Shown here: positions 16,821-24,237 of the stretch, piece after piece
Position numbering within the stretch: position 1 is the stretch's first letter
Layout of the letters: each line of letters starts with the position of its first letter
Source: Hyphomicrobiales bacterium
Lineage (GTDB): Bacteria > Pseudomonadota > Alphaproteobacteria > Rhizobiales > Rhizobiaceae
Reading direction: 5' to 3'
DNA length: 34,088 bases
Assembly: GCA_002400845.2 (NCBI GenBank)
Contig: NVRK02000021.1
Span: forward strand, 1 to 34,088
Notes under the pieces: model-generated
Seen by the model: only the letters and a program-made list of their open reading frames with translations
Told to the model about the DNA's origin: nothing
Database searches by the model: none
Program-made: the position numbers and the translations under genes

Positions 16821-17453
16821 TTAAAGCTTTTTGGCCACAATATAACGATTAATACCGCCTTTGGGATACACATCCGTTTCAATAATTTCAAATCCAGAAT
16901 TATCAAATGCACCCAATAATTCTTTATGTGTTACCTTACTAACATAAGGCGCCTTGCCAATTTTTTGCATGACTTTTATCATGAATTTAATGGCAAAATT
17001 CATTTCACCAACAGCGCCACTTTTCGAGATGAAATACCCCCCTTTTTTGGTGAGGCTTGCAGCTTTTTGCACTGCTGCTGGAATATCCTCTAACAAATGC
17101 AATAAATTAAACGCCATTACGACATCGTATTTTACCTTACTGGTTGCCTCAAAAGCTTCAGCAACCATAAAACTTGCATTGTCGATGTTCTGCTCTTTTG
17201 CTTTTTCTCTACCAATCTCAATCATTTGAGATGATATATCAGTTACGGTAATATGTGACACAAGCGGCGCTAATAACAAAGCTGTCGAACCTGTGCCCGC
17301 ACCGACTTCAAGGACTGTGAAATCTGGTTTCAAATAAGATTTTGTACGCGCAAGTGTTGCCTCATAATTTTTCATATCTTTAATGGGTTGCTTTGCATAT
17401 TTGCGAGCTATTTTGTCCCAAAATAACGGATTATTATCTACTAATGCGGTCAT
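16821..17453 (-). CDS. Class I SAM-dependent methyltransferase
   Basis: A 210-residue methyltransferase with motif I VLEVGAGTGSTA (47-58), acidic strand-2 end VTDISSQMIEIG, and the motif IV/V region DVVMAFNLLHLL then KKGGYFISKSGAVG. The N-terminus FWDKIARKYAKQPIKDMKNYE is shared with UbiE/small-molecule methyltransferases of this group. The substrate is unknown. It is the first gene of a two-gene operon with the DUF1330 protein and is divergent from a LysR regulator, which probably controls it. Confidence 0.85.
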   Translation of the reverse strand: MTALVDNNPLFWDKIARKYAKQPIKDMKNYEATLARTKSYLKPDFTVLEVGAGTGSTALLLAPLVSHITVTDISSQMIEIGREKAKEQNIDNASFMVAEAFEATSKVKYDVVMAFNLLHLLEDIPAAVQKAASLTKKGGYFISKSGAVGEMNFAIKFMIKVMQKIGKAPYVSKVTHKELLGAFDNSGFEIIETDVYPKGGINRYIVAKKL

Positions 17454-17490
17454 AACTAATTTCCAAAAATTGATTTAGCGGAACATTATC

Positions 17491-17557
17491 ATACATAAAT
17501 GGGATGAACATTGCCTAATTACGCAATTTCTATATACATAAATGCATGAACTTTGCT
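17491..17557. repeat. Direct repeat in the LysR divergent promoter
   Basis: ATACATAAATGGGATGAACATTGCC (17491-17515, more than 20 nt; key core ATACATAAATG and ATGAAC) recurs at 17534-17557 with three changes, the second copy running into the LysR start codon. It may be regulator binding sites or a duplicated start region. Confidence 0.5.
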
Positions 17558-18448
17558 ATTGCGGCTTTCGACTGGAACCAAGTAAGGGCTTTTTTGGCAA
17601 CGGCTGAAAATGGTTCGCTTTCTGCCGCGGCACGCTTGTTGGGGCAAACCCAACCTACTTTAAGCAGGCAAATTATTGCATTGGAGCAATCGCTTGGTGT
17701 CACTCTGTTTGAACGCATTGGCAAAAGGTTAGTAATCACTGAATCTGGCAAAGACTTACTGGAACATGCCAAACAAATGGGTGATGCTGCGAATGCGTTT
17801 TCATTATCTGCCTCAGGCAGAACACAAATCATAGCGGGCCTCGTTAGAATATCTGTAAGCGATCTGTTCTCCATTCATTTAATGCCTAAGTTTTTGCAAA
17901 AAATTCAAACTGAATTACCGCAAATTAAATTGGAAATTGTCGTTTCAAACACACTTAGCGACTTACAGAGACGCGAGGCCGATATTGCCATACGCCATGT
18001 TCGCCCGACGCAGCCTGAACTAATAGGAAAATTTATTGGCGAAAGCTCTGCTGGACTTTACGCTTCTCATACATGGATTGAAAAACACGGAGAGCCTAAA
18101 ACGCTATTGGAATTATGCGAGCACTCTATAATTAGTATTGGTAATATCGATGAGATGATTTCAATCTTAAGAGAAAACGGATTGCCGCTGACCCATGAGA
18201 ATCTGAAAATTCGAACTGATAGTGGGATATTAATGTGGGAAATGATTCGCAAAGGATTGGGTATTGGCGTTTTAACCTCTGAGGTCAGCAATAACACGCC
18301 AGAATTAAAACAATTAGTGCCTGATCTATTTCCACCTATACCCGTACCAACTTGGTTGGTTACCCATAAAGAACTAAATACCAGTCGGCGCATTCGCTTG
18401 GTATTTGATATGCTTGCTGATTATTTAAAAGAAATTCGGCGCGACTAA
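17546..18448 (+). CDS. LysR-family transcriptional regulator
   Basis: A 300-residue LTTR. The N-terminal winged helix-turn-helix spans about residues 9-68 (DWNQVRAFLATAENGSLSAAARLLGQTQPTLSRQI) and is followed by the linker helix and a periplasmic-binding-like effector domain (DLFSIHLMPKFLQKIQTELPQIKLEIV). It is divergent from the methyltransferase-DUF1330 operon with a 92-nt shared promoter region that holds a direct repeat, the standard layout for a LysR protein controlling its neighbour and itself. Effector unknown. Confidence 0.92.
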   Translation: MNFAIAAFDWNQVRAFLATAENGSLSAAARLLGQTQPTLSRQIIALEQSLGVTLFERIGKRLVITESGKDLLEHAKQMGDAANAFSLSASGRTQIIAGLVRISVSDLFSIHLMPKFLQKIQTELPQIKLEIVVSNTLSDLQRREADIAIRHVRPTQPELIGKFIGESSAGLYASHTWIEKHGEPKTLLELCEHSIISIGNIDEMISILRENGLPLTHENLKIRTDSGILMWEMIRKGLGIGVLTSEVSNNTPELKQLVPDLFPPIPVPTWLVTHKELNTSRRIRLVFDMLADYLKEIRRD

Positions 18449-18449
18449 A

Positions 18450-19277
18450 TTAAGGCCCAATATCATCAGTATCGTCATCTAATTTCAAAATATCGCGTTT
18501 GCTTATTTTACCACTCCAATTGAGTGTTTTATAATCAAAGCCTTCTTCGATGGTAGGTTTGAAAATATCGAAATAGGGAGAGAGATCGAAATCTCTTGGC
18601 GTGAACAATGCGTGATAGCGAATGTGCAAAATCTCACGTTTAGAATATCCCGATTTTGCTGATGTTCTGCCGGGTGCATTTGTAACTTCTGGCAAAATTG
18701 GATATTTTACTTCTTGAAATGCCTGAGCGATGAGTGAAGAACAAATGGCTTTAGAGGGTTCGCCTGAACCAAAGGCCAACATGCGACGGCGCCAAGCAAC
18801 GGGTACTGGCGGGGTTGGAATGAAGTATCTGAGTAAATCGAAAATATTTTTCAAATCATATTGAAGACCAATTTTTGAAATCATAAAATCTATTGTCGTT
18901 TTTTTATCTTTTTTTGACAATCCAACTGGACGACAGATACGGGTGTTGAATTTTTCATATTTGGATAATTTAACCGCTGTGCACCCTGTACCAACATTTA
19001 CTTCGATGAGTGTTGGGCGTTCTGACCCATCTTTTGGCTTAGGTAAATTATCTCCGACATAGAATGCGGCATGTGACCAAGTTGACTGTGTTAAATATTT
19101 AATGGCACCGGAAACAAATTGATTTCCTTCAACCAACAATATATCTCCCGGCTGCAAATTCTTGCGCAATGTGTCTTGATCTGAGGGCGTATAGGGTTTG
19201 TAACCTGACGATTCTTTTGCCAAGCGAGACGCCAAAAACGCACCAATTTTGCCTAATGTGAGATTAAATATATTCAT
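18450..19277 (-). CDS. YiiX/YebB-like permuted NlpC/P60 cysteine hydrolase
   Basis: A 275-residue protein of the permuted papain-like NlpC/P60 group. The order is reversed compared with classical NlpC/P60: the His comes first (STWSHAAFYVG, His69) after LQPGDILLVEG, then an acidic IEVNVGTG, and the Cys is late (KAICSSLIAQAF, Cys179). These enzymes act on peptidoglycan or acyl/peptide bonds; the substrate here is unknown. No clear signal peptide; the first 20 residues are mildly hydrophobic. It ends 1 nt from the stop of the LysR gene (convergent). Confidence 0.78.
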   Translation of the reverse strand: MNIFNLTLGKIGAFLASRLAKESSGYKPYTPSDQDTLRKNLQPGDILLVEGNQFVSGAIKYLTQSTWSHAAFYVGDNLPKPKDGSERPTLIEVNVGTGCTAVKLSKYEKFNTRICRPVGLSKKDKKTTIDFMISKIGLQYDLKNIFDLLRYFIPTPPVPVAWRRRMLAFGSGEPSKAICSSLIAQAFQEVKYPILPEVTNAPGRTSAKSGYSKREILHIRYHALFTPRDFDLSPYFDIFKPTIEEGFDYKTLNWSGKISKRDILKLDDDTDDIGP

Positions 19278-19497
19278 CTAAATTATTACTACTCGCAAAC
19301 TTTTATACTAATGAATTATTGATAACAGTTTGATGTATTATTGCGACAATAAAATTTAATCAATTTTGTTTTACCTGCGTGGTCATTATACTGTCCTGCA
19401 TTATATTCTTATATCTCAAACTATCGTCAACAAATGCAAATTTGACTTATTGACTTAACGCTCTGCCTGACTACCTTACAGCGAAAGAGGAACAAAA

Positions 19498-20481
19498 ATG
19501 TTTGCGCGATTTTTAAACTTTAAAAAGAAGAAATTTGATGATTTAAGTGAGCAAGAAATGCTTGCTTTAGCCATATCAAGTGAAGAAGATGATGAACGCA
19601 TCTATCAAGCATATGCAGAAGGAATGCGAGCAGATTTTCCTGACACAGCTAAAATATTCGATGAAATGGCGCAGGAAGAAAATCAACATAGGCGATGGTT
19701 GGTTGATTTGCATGTCAAAAAATTTGGTGAAACCATACCTTTAATTAGGCGCGAACACGTGCGTGGATTTTATGATCGCAAACCTATGTGGTTGGTAAAA
19801 CCACGCGGAATTGATGCGATACGCAAGCAAGCAGCAGATATGGAAGCGCAAGCTTTTAGATATTATTCAGCTGCTGCAAAGCGTGCCACGGATACTTCAA
19901 TTAGAAAATTAATGGCTGATCTAGCACGTGCTGAAGCAGGTCACATTGGCAAAGCCATGGGGGCAGAAAAAAACTATACGCCGCAAGATATAAAATTAAG
20001 AGAGCTTGAAGTTGAGAAAAAGCAATTCGTTTTAACCTATATTCAACCAGGACTTGCTGGCCTAATTGACGGGTCGATTTCAACCCTTGCGCCAATTTTT
20101 GCGACTGCATTTGCGACACAAGATACAAAAACCACATTATTGGTTGGATTGGCTGCTTCTGTTGGCGCTGGCATTTCAATGGGCTTCACAGAGGTTGCCT
20201 CTGATGACGGTATTATTTCTGGTCGCGGCTCGCCAATGATACGTGGCGTGATTACTGGAATAATGACCACGCTTGGCGGCTTGGGCCATGCACTGCCTTA
20301 TTTGATTCCAGATTTTTGGCTGGCAACTTATACAGCCTTTGCCATTGTAGCGGTTGAGCTATTCATAATCACTTGGATACAAAGTAAATATATGGAAACA
20401 CCTTGGCTCAAAGCCGCTCTGCAAATTATGTTTGGTGGCGCATTGGTTCTTGGCGCTGGCATTTGGATTGGTGGATTTTAG
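19498..20481 (+). CDS. mbfA: Membrane-bound ferritin MbfA (rubrerythrin-VIT1/CCC1 fusion)
   Basis: A 327-residue iron exporter/ferritin. The N-terminal ferritin-like four-helix domain (about 15-165) carries di-iron ligands: SSEEDDERIYQAY, AQEENQHRRW (ExxH at 61-64), a second MEAQAFRYY and ARAEAGHIGK. The C-terminal VIT1/CCC1 membrane domain (about 185-327) begins QPGLAGLIDGSISTLAPIFA and contains GISMGFTEVASDDG, both typical of MbfA. In Rhizobiales it removes excess Fe(II) and is repressed by Irr when iron is low. ATG follows AGAGGA. I see no good ICE box in the 220 nt upstream, so Irr control here is not shown by sequence. Confidence 0.92.
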   Translation: MFARFLNFKKKKFDDLSEQEMLALAISSEEDDERIYQAYAEGMRADFPDTAKIFDEMAQEENQHRRWLVDLHVKKFGETIPLIRREHVRGFYDRKPMWLVKPRGIDAIRKQAADMEAQAFRYYSAAAKRATDTSIRKLMADLARAEAGHIGKAMGAEKNYTPQDIKLRELEVEKKQFVLTYIQPGLAGLIDGSISTLAPIFATAFATQDTKTTLLVGLAASVGAGISMGFTEVASDDGIISGRGSPMIRGVITGIMTTLGGLGHALPYLIPDFWLATYTAFAIVAVELFIITWIQSKYMETPWLKAALQIMFGGALVLGAGIWIGGF

Positions 20482-20830
20482 AGAGTAAAATAAGCGTCAT
20501 CCTCGGAGAAGCGGAGCGCACATCTTCCCAGTTTTCACAAGGTCCATTCCGTGATAATTAAGCAATGAATTCATCTCAATGAAACGGTATGGATACTCGG
20601 GACAAGCCCGAGCATAACAAGGGCTGAGATATGTGCCCTCGATCCTTCGACCAAATCAAACTTGCACAGCAAGTGACGATGCAGGCCGCAGGTACTTGCG
20701 AAGCAATACCGAGAGGCAACTCACCCCTTCGGCAGGCTCAACCTGATTTTGTCGTAGCCAACTTACCAAAACCCTCACCCTGAGCTTGTCGAAGGGTTGG
20801 TTTATCACTCAAAACTATCAGACCCGTTTT
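20482..20830. repeat. Intergenic palindromic repeat cluster
   Basis: About 350 nt without a gene, built of dispersed-repeat-like pieces. CTCGGG-ACAAG-CCCGAG (20596-20612) is a hairpin of the type often seen between alphaproteobacterial genes. CCCTTCGGCAGGCTCA (20725-20740) and TGAGCTTGTCGAAGGG (20781-20796) form an inverted pair (14 of 16), the widespread CTTCGACAAGCTCA-type palindrome. CGTCATCCTCGGAGAAGCGGAG near 20494 is the start of another such unit. Confidence 0.65.
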
Positions 20831-21643
20831 CTAAACCGCGCTAACCATATTCTCTATTGCCCTAATCAAAAGCGCTAAATCCTCTTCACGCGACAAGCGA
20901 TGATCGCCATCTTTGATAACTGTCATTGTTACTTGGTCGGATGGCATGAGTTCTGCCAAGCGCAAAGCATGTTTCACGGGAACAGATTCATCCAACGCGC
21001 CTTGTAAAATATGTACTGGGCAATTGGTTTCAATCGGCCCTGTTAGAACTAAGTTATTTATCGCATCATCAAACAGTGTTTTTGTGAAAAGCAATTTCCA
21101 ATCTGGGTCAGGTGTTGGCTCTTCGAAGAAACCATTTTGGATCACATCTTCGCGCTGCTGTTCGCTCATTTTTGGCCAAGTAAGCTCCTTGGTAAAATCA
21201 GGAGCTGGGGCAATTAAGATCATACCAGCAATTCGCGTATCACCCTTAGATTTTTTGGCACCTCTTTTTTTCAATTCTTCCAACATGCGCAATGCAATCC
21301 AGCATCCCATTGAAGAACCAACCAAAATTTGAGGGCCTGTGGTTTGCGTATCAAAAACTGCTAAAGTTTCTTCTAACCAACGCGAAATATTGCCCTTCAT
21401 AAAATCTCCAGCGCCATCCAATTGTGATTCGCCGTGGCCTGAATAATCGTGCCGCAAGCACGCGTGATTGTTATCATCGGCCCAAGTTTGCAGCATTTGC
21501 GCCTTTGAACCCAACATGTCTGAGCGGTATCCGCCTAGCCAAACAAGGCCAGGATTGCCTTCTGTATTTTGGCCATATGATCTACGAAAAGCTATTTTTC
21601 TTGCATCAGCACCTTTGCCAACGGTTTCAAACTCTAGTTTCAT
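20831..21643 (-). CDS. Alpha/beta-fold hydrolase
   Basis: A 270-residue serine hydrolase. ATG at 21643 is preferred to a TTG two codons upstream. Nucleophile elbow GSSMG (109-113, Ser111), oxyanion-type LGGYRSD after the second strand, HDYSGHGES typical of the family, acidic residue in LQGALDESVP and catalytic His in DGDHRLS near the end. It lies directly upstream of infC (divergent), an order I recall in related Rhizobiales. The substrate is not predictable. Confidence 0.9.
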   Translation of the reverse strand: MKLEFETVGKGADARKIAFRRSYGQNTEGNPGLVWLGGYRSDMLGSKAQMLQTWADDNNHACLRHDYSGHGESQLDGAGDFMKGNISRWLEETLAVFDTQTTGPQILVGSSMGCWIALRMLEELKKRGAKKSKGDTRIAGMILIAPAPDFTKELTWPKMSEQQREDVIQNGFFEEPTPDPDWKLLFTKTLFDDAINNLVLTGPIETNCPVHILQGALDESVPVKHALRLAELMPSDQVTMTVIKDGDHRLSREEDLALLIRAIENMVSAV

Positions 21644-21843
21644 GCTCAATGCCTTAGGTGGAATGATAATTTAGACGATATTTAGCTTATTTTTGCATGA
21701 TTTTGTAATAATTACATGCTAAAGGGAATCACCAATCGTAGATTTGACATGATTTTATGGAAAATTACACGATCAAAACCTATATATGTACATGTAAGTA
21801 CTAATGTAATTAACGACTTTAACTATTTGAGGAGACTATCGCC

Positions 21844-22386
21844 ATTCGCCGTCCGCATAGAGCGCAAGCGCCCGTAAAAGATGGACCACGGTCCAACGAA
21901 GAAATCCGCGTCCCACAAGTTCAGCTGATCGATGCTGAAGGAGAAAACAGGGGCAGTGTCGACACCGCTAAAGCTATGGAGTTAGCTGTTGAAGCTGGTC
22001 TAGACCTTGTAGAGATTTCACCTAATAACAATCCGCCAATCTGTAAAATTTTGGACCTTGGTAAATATAAATACCAAGCTCAGAAAAAAGCGTCTGAAAA
22101 GCGTAAAAAACAGAAAGTGCAGGAAGTTAAAGAAATTAAGATGCGCCCTAACATCGACACACATGATTATGATGTGAAGATGCGTTCGGTTAAGAAGTTT
22201 CTTGGCGAAGGCGATAAGGTTAAAGTCACTTTGCGGTTTAGAGGCCGTGAAATGGCTCACTTAGAGCTGGGCATGAGACTTTTGAAGCGCGTTAAAGAAG
22301 ACATCGCTGATATTTCTAAAGTTGAATCAGAGCCAAAACTTGAAGGCCGTCAAATGATGATGGTTCTTGGGCCACCCGCTAAATAA
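21844..22386 (+). CDS. infC: Translation initiation factor IF-3 with ATT start codon
   Basis: IF-3, 180 residues, binds the 30S subunit and checks start codons. The first in-frame ATG (21976) would cut off about 44 conserved residues. The frame upstream reads [29 protein letters not shown], the normal N-terminal domain of rhizobial IF-3, reaching ATT at 21844 (9 nt after GAGGAG at 21829-21834). An ATC at 21838 is an alternative but only 3 nt from that site. Non-AUG starts are a known feature of infC and allow IF-3 to limit its own synthesis. The linker [18 protein letters not shown] and C-domain [16 protein letters not shown] are intact. Confidence 0.95.
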   Translation: MRRPHRAQAPVKDGPRSNEEIRVPQVQLIDAEGENRGSVDTAKAMELAVEAGLDLVEISPNNNPPICKILDLGKYKYQAQKKASEKRKKQKVQEVKEIKMRPNIDTHDYDVKMRSVKKFLGEGDKVKVTLRFRGREMAHLELGMRLLKRVKEDIADISKVESEPKLEGRQMMMVLGPPAK

Positions 22387-22404
22387 TTTTAAATATATAA
22401 GAAT

Positions 22405-22435
22405 TTGAAAGCCGGGCCAATTGCTCGGCTTTTTT
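22405..22435 (+). terminator. infC intrinsic terminator
   Basis: AAGCCGGGC (22409-22417) pairs with GCTCGGCTT (22423-22431, one wobble) around a 5-nt loop, then a T-run to 22435. A 31-nt stretch (22405-22435) recurs with one change at 23510-23540. Confidence 0.88.
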
Positions 22436-22457
22436 GTGTTTATTGAATTAATCTAAT

Positions 22458-23132
22458 TTAGTTAAAGCTGGGCGGCGGAGTATAATCACCAACATCTGTG
22501 CCTACTTCAGAGTTTGACGTATTATTTATCTCTTGCCATAATGCTCCCAATAAAGCTGATTGCGCATTAAGCATACTTTCACTGTTAGCCAAGATATTAA
22601 ACTCGCCAAAACTTCGATCCTTAACCGTATCAATAATTAAGAAGTTTTTACTCTTTATTCCGTGATTTTCTGCCGCTAGTTTGAGCATATATAACCCAAC
22701 CGAAAAAGTAGATTCGCTCAAGGTTGGTGTATTGGTTGCCCAAACATGAGCTAGATAATCAGATCCATTTAGAGAGAAGGCCAACTCTGGCTCCATCTTA
22801 ACCGTAAAGCCAGAATTGCCGAGCACATACTCAAACCGCCCTTGCCTCTCCAGAGCCAACAAAGTCCTTTTAGACTTCCAATCAAGAATTTTAATCAATG
22901 CATTTTTATTGTATTTTTGCTGATGGCCTTTTGCAAAACTCTCCATTTTGGAACTGAGGCCTTCAAAATCCAATTTGTTTTGAATTATTTCTTGAGACAA
23001 AACTTGTAATGGACGCCAGTAATTAAAGCCTCCCCCCCTCAAAAAACCACGTAACATAGTCTTCTTTTTCTGTTCATCCAATTCAATCAACTTTAAAAAA
23101 GTCGAGAACGCAATAATTCTTTGTTTTACCAT
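22458..23132 (-). CDS. Hypothetical protein, 224 residues
   Basis: Not recognised. A soluble, Lys-rich protein: opening MVKQRIIAFSTFLKLIELDEQKKK, a basic glycine stretch RGFLRGGGFNYWRPLQ near residues 28-43, mid-section KILDWKSKRTLLALERQGRFEYV, and a C-terminal half with FLIIDTVKDRSFGEFNILA and a Pro-rich end. No signal peptide or membrane helix. GGAAAG precedes the ATG. It faces infC (convergent) and sits in the accessory segment between infC and rpmI, inside a pair of near-identical terminators. Confidence 0.6.
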   Translation of the reverse strand: MVKQRIIAFSTFLKLIELDEQKKKTMLRGFLRGGGFNYWRPLQVLSQEIIQNKLDFEGLSSKMESFAKGHQQKYNKNALIKILDWKSKRTLLALERQGRFEYVLGNSGFTVKMEPELAFSLNGSDYLAHVWATNTPTLSESTFSVGLYMLKLAAENHGIKSKNFLIIDTVKDRSFGEFNILANSESMLNAQSALLGALWQEINNTSNSEVGTDVGDYTPPPSFN

Positions 23133-23252
23133 GTTTCACTTTCCGGAAATGAATTCTAGGCATTTAATATCAAGAAACCACTGAAAAGACAAGATTAAAT
23201 ATTTAAGTGCTGGACTTTTATAACGAATCGATCATAATTAGCAGGTGCGATA

Positions 23253-23318
23253 ATGCATAAAAAAACCCGCAATCGGCGAACAACCAAGACAGCGGGCTTT
23301 TTCAAACTACCATTATAA
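23253..23318 (+). CDS. Possible 21-residue leader peptide overlapping a terminator-like hairpin
   Basis: Short frame MHKKTRNRRTTKTAGFFKLPL, with GCAGGTG a few bases before the ATG. Its TAA is followed by GG, so stop and the AAGG of the next gene's ribosome-binding site overlap. The codons span AAAACCCGC...GCGGGC-TTTTT (23262-23302), a stem with a long 21-nt loop followed by Ts. The strongly basic, short frame may be chance; it is listed because a leader frame over a terminator-like stem is the layout of attenuators. Confidence 0.3.
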   Translation: MHKKTRNRRTTKTAGFFKLPL

Positions 23319-23329
23319 GGATTTATAAA

Positions 23330-23494
23330 ATGGTGATTAAAGTAAAACCAGGAGCAAAAGTTCCTGATTCTGGTATCTATAAAGATATGAAAACCGGTAT
23401 AAAATCAACCCTTGTAAAGGGAGAGCCTGCTCCCCCATCACAAAAAAAGGGTGGCGTTTGGAAACAAATAGTCGATACCAACCCTGATAACTAG
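23330..23494 (+). CDS. 54-residue YjzC-like protein
   Basis: A short gene read directly; TAAGG lies 9 nt before the ATG and a strong terminator follows 15 nt after the stop. The protein (start MVIKVKPGAKVPDSGIYKDM, then KSTLVKGEPAPPSQKKGGVW) shows the layout of YjzC-type small proteins: KPGxKxPxSGxY, a short linker, a strand ending KGExxPP, and a final Trp segment. The function of the family is unknown. It is expressed downstream of the possible leader at 23253. Confidence 0.7.
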   Translation: MVIKVKPGAKVPDSGIYKDMKTGIKSTLVKGEPAPPSQKKGGVWKQIVDTNPDN

Positions 23495-23509
23495 GGCTAA
23501 GTAGTTAAC

Positions 23510-23540
23510 TTGAAAGCCGGGCAAATTGCTCGGCTTTTTT
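23510..23540 (+). terminator. Terminator after the YjzC-like gene
   Basis: AAGCCGGGC (23514-23522) pairs with GCTCGGCTT (23528-23536), then Ts to 23540. Matches the infC terminator at 30 of 31 positions, in the same orientation. Confidence 0.85.
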
Positions 23541-23575
23541 ATTGCCATAAACAAAGCCCAAATTAATTTACAATA

Positions 23576-23980
23576 TTAGCTGGCAATGTCGGCTAACGTT
23601 TTTTGTTCTAACACCTGTAAAAATGATGCAAGTGCTTCGCCAAGCAATCCTTTCAATTTACACGACGGCAGCAATTGACATGCTTTGCCTGCTTCTCCTT
23701 GTTGAAAGCATTCAGCCATCTCTAAATTTGGCTCCATCTTACGAATAACATTGCCAATCACAATATCTTTTGGAAGCATCGCTAGGCGCAAACCACCCTT
23801 GCGGCCTCGTTCTGTTTTTATAAACCCATGCGCGGATAAATGCTGTGCGGTTTTCATAAGATGGTTTTTTGACACGCTAAAACGATTCGCCAAATCTTGT
23901 ACAGATTGTAGTTGGCCTGGGTTCTGCGCTAATGAAATTAAAATTCTCAGTGCATAGTCTGTTTGTAAGGTTAGCTTCAT
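23576..23980 (-). CDS. nsrR: Rrf2-family regulator, NsrR-like nitric-oxide sensor
   Basis: A 134-residue winged-helix Rrf2 protein. HTH: LQSVQDLANRFSVSKNHLMKTAQHL, wing KTERGRKGGLRLA. Three cysteines for an Fe-S cluster are at 91, 101 and 107 (AECFQQ...ACQLLPSCKLK), and the tail LEQKTLADI is typical of NsrR. NsrR holds a 4Fe-4S cluster; nitric oxide destroys it and relieves repression. The spacing Cx9Cx5C is slightly wider between the first two than in E. coli NsrR. Supporting context: the divergent neighbours include a truncated globin, and the shared 81-nt gap carries two NsrR-type palindromes, so autorepression is likely. RirA or IscR are less likely by motif and context. Confidence 0.87.
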   Translation of the reverse strand: MKLTLQTDYALRILISLAQNPGQLQSVQDLANRFSVSKNHLMKTAQHLSAHGFIKTERGRKGGLRLAMLPKDIVIGNVIRKMEPNLEMAECFQQGEAGKACQLLPSCKLKGLLGEALASFLQVLEQKTLADIAS

Positions 23981-23985
23981 ATTTA

Positions 23986-24008
23986 AAGTGGTATTTTAAA
24001 TATTACTT
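23986..24008 (-). promoter_or_regulatory. NsrR-type operator, nsrR side
   Basis: AAGTGGTATTT-T-AAATATTACTT, an 11-1-11 imperfect palindrome matching the NsrR pattern (ATTT-N-AAAT core), 6 nt upstream of the nsrR start codon. Suggests autoregulation. Confidence 0.68.
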
Positions 24009-24009
24009 A

Positions 24010-24048
24010 TTGACAAGTAAATTAATAGTGGTATTTAAAATACCTATT
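24010..24048 (+). promoter_or_regulatory. Promoter with overlapping NsrR-type operator
   Basis: A consensus -35 TTGACA (24010-24015) is followed at about 16 nt by TATTTA (24032). A perfect 7-1-7 palindrome GGTATTT-A-AAATACC (24030-24044) covers that -10, a placement suited to repression. AAGGAG (24049-24054) then serves the gene at 24062. Confidence 0.72.
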
Positions 24049-24061
24049 AAGGAGTTGCGCT

Positions 24062-24229
24062 ATGAAATTACTCAATGGAATTATTACAATATTCCTTTGG
24101 CCTGGTGATTGCGTTCGTCGAAAGGCAGGTATGACCGTCGAAGAAGATGGTGGCATATTACGCTCATTCGTGAATATGTGCGTATGGGGAACACTCTTCA
24201 CTTGGATTGCACTCAAATTTTATACCTGA
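24062..24229 (+). CDS. 55-residue small membrane protein in the NsrR regulon
   Basis: Read directly; AAGGAG lies 7 nt before the ATG. N-terminal hydrophobic stretch (LLNGIITIFLWPGD), a polar middle (CVRRKAGMTVEEDGG), then a C-terminal helix (SFVNMCVWGTLFTWIAL) ending KFYT. Two cysteines. It is first in a two-gene unit with the truncated globin (8 nt gap) under a promoter covered by an NsrR-type box, so it is likely induced by nitric oxide. No family recognised. Confidence 0.72.
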   Translation: MKLLNGIITIFLWPGDCVRRKAGMTVEEDGGILRSFVNMCVWGTLFTWIALKFYT

Positions 24230-24237
24230 GAGACATT

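Noticed and set aside
21976-22386. IF-3 starting at the first ATG
   Set aside because: It would delete most of the conserved N-terminal domain visible upstream in frame.
24109-24237. N-terminal extension of the truncated globin
   Set aside because: It overlaps the 55-residue gene in another frame and has no globin similarity; the ATG at 24238 is better.
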